Shown in pieces: positions 1-8,242 of a DNA stretch of 11,214 nucleotides. This DNA comes from Pleurotus djamor (taxonomy: Eukaryota > Basidiomycota > Agaricomycetes > Agaricales > Pleurotaceae), in NCBI GenBank assembly GCA_029747585.1, contig JAPEVF010001308.1, positions 1 through 11,214 of the forward strand. Direction: 5' to 3'. Each line of letters opens with the position of its first letter. Position 1 is the stretch's first letter. The notes below the pieces were generated by a model that saw only the letters and a program-made list of their open reading frames with translations, was not told the DNA's origin and did not search any database. Position numbers and translations under genes: made by a program.

Positions 1-818
1 CTTATTCTACGAGGCGGCGCTGGTATCCCCATTGGCCCGGTATGTTTGATAGAGAAATTTACGAGCGTTTCTGACCGATGAATTTCTGAATAGGATGGTG
101 TTCCGAAACCCCTCCTTCCCCCAATTGCTCCCCAGCACGTTGGGCGGAAATGTCTCGTGCTTGATCTTGACGAGACCCTCGTCCACAGTAGCTTCAAGGT
201 ATGCTCGAGCCGTGGACTTCTTCCTAATTCTTTGCTAACAACCATAACTCTAGTCTATTCAACAAGCTGACTACGTGGTCCCTGTAGAAATTGAGTATCA
301 TTGGCACAATGTTTATGTCATAAAACGACCTGGAGTAGATAACTTTTTGAAGAAAATGGGAGAGATATATGAAGTCGTTGTATTCACGGCCAGTTTAAGC
401 AAGGTCAGTACATTGCTTCGCTTCTCGGATCAAACAACTCACCATAAGCCTTTAGTATGCTGATCCCGTTCTCGACAAACTCGACATCCATCAAGTTGTC
501 AGTCATCGATTATTCCGCGAAAGTTGTTACAACCACAAGGGGAACTACGTTAAGGTGCGTTTAGCAAGTTGTATGCATTCTGTCAATTGTCGCTGTAGCT
601 CTCGCTTCTAGGACTTGTCACAACTCGGTCGCCCAATAGGGGATACCATCATCCTCGACAACTCCCCCGCTTCTTATATCTTCCATCCCAATAACGCCGT
701 TCCGGTGTCTTCGTGGTTCAACGACCCTCATGACACAGAGTTAACCGACCTCGTTCCTTTCCTTACCGACCTGAGCGCCGTTGACGACGTACGAGGCGTT
801 TTGGATGGTGCTCGATAG
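1..818 (+). CDS. PSR1: Psr1/CTDSP-type FCP1-homology protein phosphatase (3' part, N-terminus outside window)
   Basis: This is the C-terminal 199 residues of a HAD-superfamily protein Ser/Thr phosphatase of the NIF/FCP1-homology family. The deduced exons are 1-39, 94-198, 254-403, 456-554 and 612-818, separated by 52-57 nt GT-AG introns at 40-93, 199-253, 404-455 and 555-611. All junctions are phase 0. The catalytic signature [16 protein letters not shown] lies in exon 2, with the DxDxT core at 163-177 and the nucleophile as its first Asp. Later come [18 protein letters not shown] across exons 3-4, HRLFRESC, and the [10 protein letters not shown] motif in exon 5, which supplies the Mg-binding acidic residue. 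Length and order match the C-terminal catalytic domain of yeast Psr1/Psr2 and animal CTD small phosphatases. In yeast, Psr1/2 act at the plasma membrane in sodium and general stress responses. The N-terminal region, where membrane attachment would lie, is upstream of the window. The Psr1 rather than Nem1 assignment rests on the [19 protein letters not shown] context. The stop codon TAG is at 816-818. Confidence 0.93.
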
Positions 819-1408
819 GAGCATTGGTTGGTTTTGACGCAAGGCCTTTTGGTGATGGCAGTTCTTCCCGAAGTCTTTTCGCGAACGTGTGCCCGTCATT
901 CAGATAATCCTTATCGTGATAATTTGGCCTTATACACTGGATGGGCTGCTAATGCCTCCGTCATGACCAACTACCCAATACTTCACGCATCCTGTCCTTA
1001 TTCGTTTGTTCGCTCCACTATTTTCATGCTTTCACATCGCGCAATTCCCAGCAATATACCCAGTACAAGAGAAGTAACGTATGACCCTACGCCTAGTCGA
1101 TCCCAGTCTTTCCTTGATATTCCCTTGAAAGCAGTTTTATTGCGCGTGTCGTATGTAATTGCGGTCCTGAATTCCGACTATGTTCACCCATGGATAGCCT
1201 ATTGCTTTACCTCATGTTCTGACTATGTTTCTTATCAATGACCGTCAATATAACCCGCGGCTTCGAAAGGAGCCGTGAGGGCAGTGTTACTGGGTCTATT
1301 AATATATTTTCAACAACTGATTGGTACATTGCACGGCAAGTAGCAGCCACGAAACCCATGGTCAATCAATGTCCATCTAGATATCGGTCAATACAGAGCT
1401 GGTGGACC
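819..1408. other. Convergent intergenic region between the phosphatase gene and the membrane/coiled-coil gene
   Basis: About 590 bp lie between two stop codons on opposite strands, so this stretch should hold both 3' UTRs and both poly(A) sites. AT-rich stretches such as the ATTAATATATTTTCAAC run near 1298-1314 could be polyadenylation-related, but no precise site can be fixed. Open frames here, such as one at 828-1241, start in the 3' flank and show no recognisable protein family. I see no RNA gene or repeat. Confidence 0.6.
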
Positions 1409-4400
1409 TCACGCCGCCAGAGTCGAAGCCCCACGTGCATCGGAAGCTGGGGTAGCATCATCGTCATCCCACGGACTGAAGTTTGTTTTGCGGCCCCGAG
1501 GCAATGATTGCAACCAAGAGGAAAATGAGCGATGGGGGACTTGGTGCAAAGGGTCGTGCAGGCCGTTATTCAATCCAGGGGGACTGGTCAGTGCCACAGC
1601 CGTGGCGTGATGGTGGGTAGGAGAGGAAGGGATACTGCCGACGTCGCTGAGGCTGGGGAGTCGCTCCAGACTGTTATTAGATGAACCGCCCAAAGCGCGT
1701 TGAAGGGCTTCTCGTTCTTGGCGAGACGGGGCAAACGCTCGGGACAAGAGAGACGTGGATGATCTGGCCAAGGGTGACGTTGTGGAGCCAAGACCATTGG
1801 GATTGAGAATGTCGAAGCTTTTAGAATGGGCACCGAGTAAGGTTGGGACGGGATTGGGCAAGTAATCGGGTGAGTGCATATTGCTCTGAAAGTTGAAGGC
1901 TTTTGNCATCGGGGTTGAGACCTTTCTTCGGCTTTTCTTTCGAAGAGAGAGAGAACCAGCGTCGAGGAAAACCAAATTTGCCCGAGTCCGTTCCTTCAGA
2001 TACCATTCCATCCCAGGCCGGACCAAGACTTGATGTGATTGATGGGGGATCGGAGTAGGTTCGTTGCGGGATCGGCATGAGATGATGATCTCTAACCAGG
2101 TAGCTACTCTCCATCTCGTCACCCGGGTAGCCGTGGTTCAGAGTTGGAGAGTATACCATTGACGAATGAGGATCTTGCTCAAGAGCGACGTGGTGGCCGT
2201 GGATGCCCATAGGAGGAGAATCGGGGGAATCCTGTCTCCAGCTTTTCTCTATGATGACATCGCTCTCGCTCTGAAACGAGCGGGAAAGCCCTGAACTGGA
2301 GTCGAGGGTCGACATAAGACCAGAAGGGATCAAGCCAGGCGTGATGGGTGAATGAGGCTCGTAAGGGCTGCTTAAGCTGTAAGTAGCTTCGAAATCGTTG
2401 AATGGAGAAAATGTCGCGTGAGGTGTCTCGGGTCCAACGCCTGCAACATCTGAAACTCCGTTGGCGACGCCCAGGATTGTCGACCCATTCAAAGTAGGGT
2501 CATCAAGGAATGCATGTGCGTCACCGTTGAGATAGGGCAATCCATCAGGAACCATGAAGGTAGGTTCGGGATCGAGCAAGCCTGCACTGCTGACAGGGAT
2601 CTCGGCATGGGAGGAAGCTGATATATGGGTTTGCGAAATCGACCAATTCCTGTGGGCAGCTGCTGGGTGAGGGACCGATGAGGTTTGCCTCTCGATCTCC
2701 ACGCGAGTCTTGAGGGCATTGAGCCGAGCCTTCTCATTGGAAATCTTCTCTTCGAGTTGTTTAGCCTTGAGCCCCAAAACAACCAGAGCATCCTCTGCAA
2801 CTTTGATCTCCTTACGCTTCTCTTCAATCGCTTCACTGATTTCCAATTCCTGGTCGCTATGGCCCCTAACCTGTTTACTCGTCTTGATGGCTTCCTCGTC
2901 GTCCATGTGTTGTTGATGCAGTACGCCGATGTCTTTCGCAAGGAAGGTCACGCGGCGGCTGAGATCATCTTGAGCGGTACGCGCCATCTTCAAACGCTTT
3001 TCGACATCTCGTTTACTGCTCTCGGCGGATCGTTTGGAATCTTCAAGCGCCTTCGTGCGAGATTTCAAGTCAGAACGTGCCGAGTCTTCTTCACGTTTCT
3101 TCTCCCGGAGGTTGACAACCTCAGACTGGAGAGCAGAATGCGAAAGCATGGCGCCATTCTGATGGTCGTTTAGTTGAACACGGAGATCTTGTACCGAAAC
3201 TTTGGCTTCCGATATTTGATGAAGGACCTCAGCAATAAGCGGTGACTGGTCGAAGAGACTGGTGGACGATGTCCTCGATATTGAATTGGGGACTTCGACC
3301 TTAACAGACGTCGGGTCACATAGCTGAGGTGGAAGCTGGGCGGGGGCGACGGGCGAAGCGACGATTGTTGGTATGACCAGAGGCACTGGATCCTGGCGAG
3401 TGGTATGTAGTGGTAGTGTTGCTGAATAGGGTAGCGGAGGAGGACTGCGACTACGCGTGCCCGCTGTGGTACCACCGCCTGGTTGTGATTGCTTTCCTCG
3501 ACCTCTATTTTTCGGCGGCGAATCGCAGGGCAGTAGCTTCGCGGCAAACGGCAGCGCTGATGACTTGTCAAGGACCTCCCATGAGGGTAACACTCATCAA
3601 AAACATACCATTGCATTCTTCGGGGAACTGGTCCAAAGACCGCATGCCCAAAATTCCGGAGCTCCAACTCTCTTCATCGCTTGACCGAGCAATCAGATCA
3701 CGATACCACGCTTCAATGATGCCACCTCTCCACCACCTCCCAAATGCCCCGATGTACCAGGAATCAGCCACGAGGGATGATGTATCACGATCGCGGAAAT
3801 GATGACCAGGTGAAGGAGTCCGAGAGCCTTTGTCAAGAGGAACCATGGCTGCGATGGTGAACACGCCAAAGTTATGGAAGACATGTTTCGGAGTTCGCAG
3901 AGAGACGGCCGCTCGTTTGGAAAAGTGGAATGGAGCGATATGATTGCGATGGGTTATGTCGGTCGTCGGCGAAAACCGACCCAGCTTGTTTGAGTCACTG
4001 CCCTCTTGCTGTTTCTCGTCAGAGTAGTCATCGAGATGGCTCAGATGAAGCCGGAAGGACTGCTCGGTGAGGTATGCTCTGAAAGACGTTTCAGTCGGAT
4101 TTGTGAGGTAAGCTGTGGGGTTGATACAAGTTAGTAAACGTAATTCAAAGAACAGCAATGTCGAGCGGTCCAAGGAGAAGTGAAGCGTAGAGGGAGGATG
4201 GACGATGCGAACTGGTGATACTGACCTAGGAGGACGACAACGATTACAAAGATCAGCAGGCAGAAGATGGATTTGATGTGACTTCTGTCCAAGAAAAAAC
4301 CAGCGAAATCTGAGGCATGGGAGCGGGAGGACAGGACGGCGACGCCACCAAAGGATAGACTCATGAAGAGGTAGAATAGAGGGTCCCTGTTGGTGGATTG

Positions 4401-4593
4401 AGCGAAGAAGGAGCCCCGGAGCAGGCGGAAAAGTGAGTATTCTGAATCGAGCGACAGTGTTACAAGGGGACGACAGTTAGAGGCGTCCCCAAAAAGTAGA
4501 GAGAAAATGTGTAAAATGGATTTGTGCCCAGGGAAAGCTAAACTTTCACAGATGAGGAAAAGGAGGACTGGTACGAGGAGGAGGAGAAGGCAT
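1409..4593 (-). CDS. Conserved-looking fungal protein of unknown function: N-terminal membrane segments, long coiled coil, PAM2-like motif
   Basis: I do not recognise a named family. Two introns are clear, 4113-4225 (CTAAC branch-like site) and 3557-3608 (GTATGT...CAG). Coding exons are 4364-4226, 4112-3609 and 3556-1409. With the N at 1906 dropped they sum to 2790 nt, or 929 residues from the Met at 4364. The frame stays open upstream (YSLFRLLRGSFFAQSTNRDP before that Met), so a 19-nt first exon 4593-4575 spliced over 4442-4574 is my preferred but uncertain start, giving about 961 residues. Numbering from the Met at 4364: hydrophobic segments at about 1-13 (extending upstream) and 32-49; a Trp-rich segment WYIGAFGRWWRGG near 155-175; Pro/Ser-rich about 220-310; Lys/Glu-rich coiled coil about 319-505; Ser/Pro-rich remainder; and a PAM2-like GLNPDAKAFNF at about 760-770. 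Inference: a membrane-anchored scaffold that may contact poly(A)-binding protein. Its function is unknown. Confidence 0.75.
1906..1906. other. Ambiguous base N that breaks the frame of the membrane/coiled-coil gene
   Basis: Counting the N as a real base ends the minus-strand frame 27 codons later (stop at 1821) and leaves the downstream 497 nt orphaned. Dropping it joins NPD-A-KAFNFQS and gives one frame to the TGA at 1409-1411. The spliced length then becomes exactly divisible by three. It is best read as a spurious extra position in the assembly. Confidence 0.85.
4442..4574 (-). other. Possible first intron of the membrane/coiled-coil gene (uncertain)
   Basis: The reading frame running into the Met at 4364 has no upstream ATG before an in-frame TGA. 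ATTCAG just upstream of 4441 is a good acceptor. A phase-1 donor is needed to stay in frame. GTACCA at 4574 gives MPSPPPQYSLFRLL. A second possible donor six bases downstream (GTCCTC) gives MPSPPPRTKYSLF. Both donors are weak and the intron would be 133 or 127 nt, longer than most here. Confidence 0.4.
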
Positions 4594-5155
4594 CTACAGT
4601 TTCAATCCAAACCCTGACCCAAAATCCGAGAGGCTGTGTCACGTGCACTTTCCCATGCGCCTAAACTGTCTATTTTCTGACTCGGATTTGCCTCATCGAT
4701 TATAACCGACTCGTTTACAAGTGCAGTACGTTATCATTATCACAAGCCCTACCTTGCACCACCTTCATACATGAGGTAGATGAGCCGATAGTCAAATTCC
4801 CCGAGCTATTTGCAGGTCCGGATCCACGTCGGACCAAAACATATGTCCGGCACGAAAACACTGGTTTCGTGAGGCTTAGTTCTGTTGGTAGGTTGGCCCC
4901 AAGCCAAGAAACGAACTCGTGGGCATGCTAGATCTAAACGTCGACCACATCAAGTAACATCGAGCCAACTCATCGTTTAAGCCTTTCTTTTGACTAACAG
5001 TGGCGTAGTTTCGAGGGTGAGCTCGTGGGTCTGTCTAGGCAGATATTATTGCCGAAGCTAGAATTGCCCTTCTCCAATCTTATCGATGCCATGGCTTGCA
5101 TACGAGAAGAACGAGAAGAACATAAATTGAGATAGAAGGGTGTACTCAACAAACA
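4594..5155. other. Intergenic region: promoter side of the membrane/coiled-coil gene, 3' flank of the cysteine synthase gene
   Basis: 562 bp lie between the cysteine synthase stop and the proposed start of the next minus-strand gene. It should contain the 3' UTR of the former and the promoter of the latter. I see no ORF of recognisable content. A CACGTG motif lies close to the downstream gene, and there is a short imperfect repeat of ACGAGAAGA near 5102-5119. No tRNA, terminator or mobile element was seen. Confidence 0.6.
4640..4645. promoter_or_regulatory. CACGTG E-box-like motif upstream of the membrane/coiled-coil gene
   Basis: The perfect palindrome CACGTG lies 46 bp upstream of the proposed start at 4593. 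In fungi this core is bound by bHLH factors of the Cbf1/Pho4/SREBP type. A six-base match is expected by chance every few kilobases, so function is only possible. Confidence 0.25.
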
Positions 5156-6505
5156 CTACTCCAGCACCACGTATTTACTGAGTTCTGGGGGGATTGCATC
5201 ATGCAGGCCCTTCGCTTGCAGCCATGCCTTAGAGAAGAGTCTGCTTTGGTATCGATATGCACCATCACATATGATAGTAGCAATTTTGGACCCTGAATAT
5301 GAACGAAGAGATGAGTGACGTCGTTATTCAACAAGCAAGCATCCCAACCTTTCCCCAGCTTACAACCAAGCTCGACAGCAGCGACAACATTCAGCGCTGA
5401 GCTGGCTCCGACATAGAGACCTTCTGAATCAAGCAGCTCGTATACCATACGAATCGACTCCTCGTCTGGGACAGTGAAAGCCCCGGATAATTCATCAACA
5501 AATGTACCCAAGTTGTTCGTGATGCGGCCTTGACCGATACCTATGGTAGGAAATGAAATAAGCGAATGGTTTTTTGGTATGAAGTTGCCAACCTTCGGTT
5601 ATCGAGCTTCCGCTTCGTTCGCTGAGCTTGCCACCGCTTGAGATATAACTGGTCAGAACACTGCCGGGTGGGTCTGCAAGCCATATCTGCGTTCGCCCAT
5701 TGCTCTTCTCCTTGAGATACTTTCCGACGCCAGCGAGTGTACCACCTGTTCCCGTCGCACAGATAAACCCATCTAGGTCACCCGAGGTCTGCTGCCAGAT
5801 TTCTGGTCCCGTGGACTGATAGTGTGCTCTGGCATTAGCGGTGTTATCAAACTGGTCCGTCCAAACTGCGTTGGGAATAGTTTTTGCGAAGTCACGAGCT
5901 TGGTGGTTGTAGTTCGCTGGGTTCTCGTACGCGACGGCTGGAACTGGGCGAACGTCAGCTCCCAGCATGCGCAAGAGGTCTATCTTTTCTTGACTCTATA
6001 CCCGGTTAGTAATGCACGACCGAATGGTGTTTCTGAGTATAACACACCTGAGTGTTAGGCATGTATATGACACACTTGTATCCTCGAGCACGACAGACAT
6101 GAGCGAGACCGATGCCCGTGTTTCCAGCAGTGCCCTCCACGACAGTCCCGCCGGGTTTCAGACTGGAAGTAGATCATTGAGAAGGAGGGTGGTGGTTAGA
6201 AGACGAAGATCACTCACGCTCCTCGCTCCTCGGCATCCAAAACAACACCAAGGGCCGCCCTATCCTTCACACTTCCACCAGGATTCTGAAATTCAGCCTT
6301 GCCGTAAACATGTACGCCTGTCTTCTCAAACAGGGTTTTTAGGTATATCTGTAGACACGCTGAATGTAAGCGGAAGTGATGTTTAAGTACGGGAAGAAAG
6401 AAGACGTGCCAGAGGGGTGTTGCCAACAGCTCCAGTAAATCCCTTGACAGTAGAGTTCGTTGAGAAGGCTCTTCTAAGATTAGCATTGGCAAGAGGGAAA
6501 TTCAT
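5156..6505 (-). CDS. cys12: Cysteine synthase, Cys12/Mcy1-type (PLP-dependent, O-acetylserine sulfhydrylase fold), probably mitochondrial
   Basis: The product is a fold-type II PLP enzyme that by family would make cysteine from O-acetylserine and sulfide. Exons are 6505-6410, 6348-6218, 6162-6048, 5995-5593, 5540-5349 and 5292-5156. They sum to 1074 nt, 357 residues, the usual size. Residues 1-20 ([18 protein letters not shown]) are basic, Ser/Thr-rich and lack acidic residues, like a mitochondrial presequence. Next come GAVGNTPL (25-32), [11 protein letters not shown] with the PLP Schiff-base lysine at K60, the substrate loop [10 protein letters not shown] (85-94), [12 protein letters not shown], the phosphate-binding GTGGT (196-200), [30 protein letters not shown] and [15 protein letters not shown] near the end. 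Wording around these motifs matches the S. pombe Cys12/S. cerevisiae Mcy1 branch rather than bacterial CysK or cystathionine beta-synthase, and there is no CBS domain. Four introns are GT-AG (52-56 nt). The first appears to be GC-AG. The ATG chosen is the first in frame before the conserved core. Confidence 0.95.
6349..6409 (-). other. Probable non-canonical GC-AG intron in the cysteine synthase gene
   Basis: Splicing CTG|GCACGT...CTACAG|ATA joins GNTPL directly to [11 protein letters not shown], the spacing expected for this family, in phase 0 and with a 61 nt intron. GT alternatives (GTCTTC with the inner acceptor ATTCAG, or GTACTT) insert five or more residues between the conserved GNTPL and the next strand, or leave an intron of about 31 nt. 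Donor positions +3 A, +5 G and +6 T fit the usual GC-donor pattern. Confidence 0.7.
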
Positions 6506-7003
6506 GATGTTGATGCCTACCCTCGTTCCGTGTTCAAGACGAATTTATGTGGGCAAAGATGAACGGAGACCTTAGCTAAGCAATGGCGTTCGTATGGCGC
6601 GACATCATGCTGCTTACTTGCACACTCGGGTCCATGTTGATGAAAATCCAAGTACGAACAAAGAATCCATTAAATGTGACTAGAACCAAGCACCCTGTAA
6701 GACAGAAATAGGTAGGAAGGGAGACCACAGGCGTATCCTGTGAGGAGAGGCGCGGGTGTCGAGGGCAGGCACACGAGGGACAAATGAGACGAGTAACTAA
6801 GAAGGCGTGGGGCAGGCATATACGCAACGCAGCGTCCGTTGCTCATAAGTAGTGCGAAATCATAGACTGGACGTGACGGTAGTAATGGTAGCAGCGGCAA
6901 TAATAAAACAAGGTATGGCGAGAGCATGGGGGACATTGAAAAGGGGTATGTGAGAAGCAAGGATATTCTACGAAGGCGAGAAGTTGAAAGACGCTGGCTC
7001 AAC
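6506..7003. other. Intergenic region: cysteine synthase promoter side and ARF 3' flank
   Basis: 498 bp lie between the ARF stop and the cysteine synthase start, both on the minus strand. Minus-strand open frames here lack any recognisable motif and extend into ARF sequence out of frame. No RNA gene, repeat or CACGTG motif was seen. Confidence 0.6.
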
Positions 7004-7858
<855 letters not shown>

Positions 7859-8242
7859 CTTGTCTGTTGGATAAAATTTGTTGTTGATTAAGGGTAAAGA
7901 GCGACGAGGGCGAGCTGCGTGTGAGTTGAGGTGAGTTAACTTGCAGAAAGAGCCGTGAGAGAGAAGCTAGTACCGAGCAAAAGGCGGTAGAGCCAAAGGG
8001 CAAAAGACTGACGAGGAAAAAAGTCGAGAGAGGATCGGACCAGAAAGGGAGAAGCCAGAGGACTCTGGGGCAGTCCCTTCTCCTTTACATAACGGCTAGC
8101 ACAGCGGCCACGTGGTCCGCCGCAAACATTCAAATCATTCCACTCAAGTCGAACACAAGAAAAACATATTAAAAGTGTGTATCCTCATAAAAACGTTGGT
8201 ATACCCTAGCATGTACATTATCCAAGATTGAAAAAATGGTAT
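7859..8242. promoter_or_regulatory. ARF1 promoter/5' UTR region and 3' flank of the LRR gene
   Basis: 384 bp lie between the LRR stop and the ARF start. On the minus strand it is strongly pyrimidine-rich from about 8060 to 7870 (runs such as TCTCTCGACTTTTTTCCTC), typical of core promoters and 5' UTRs of strongly expressed fungal genes. A 5' UTR intron is possible, because CAACAG occurs just before the ATG, but cannot be proven. The half near 8150-8242 is AT-rich and would suit the LRR poly(A) site. Confidence 0.55.
8104..8120. promoter_or_regulatory. Near-palindromic CACGTG motif upstream of ARF1
   Basis: The E-box core CACGTG (8109-8114) is flanked by arms GCGGC and GTCCGC, an inverted repeat imperfect by one inserted T. 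It lies about 250 bp upstream of the ARF1 start codon. The extended symmetry makes it a better candidate bHLH site than a bare hexamer, but no binding can be shown from sequence. Confidence 0.3.

Noticed and set aside
828..1241. Plus-strand open frame of 137 codons after the phosphatase gene
   Set aside because: It opens on a non-ATG codon in the 3' flank just past the phosphatase stop and shows no family motif. Most likely it is a chance open frame in the convergent intergenic region.
1432..1437. CACGTG motif as a regulatory site
   Set aside because: It is inside the last coding exon of the membrane/coiled-coil gene, near its stop codon, where a promoter role is unlikely.
2685..3173. Plus-strand open frame of 162 codons
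   Set aside because: It is antisense to the coiled-coil exon. Repetitive Lys/Glu codons on the true strand generate long antisense frames rich in Leu/Phe/Ser, as seen here.
5102..5119. Short tandem-like repeat ACGAGAAGA
   Set aside because: There are only two imperfect copies of nine bases in a low-complexity purine stretch, which is too little to call a repeat element.
7936..8133. Minus-strand frame of 65 codons upstream of ARF1
   Set aside because: It lies in the pyrimidine-rich promoter/5' UTR region and its composition follows that bias. No similarity was recognised; a regulatory upstream ORF cannot be excluded but is not supported.
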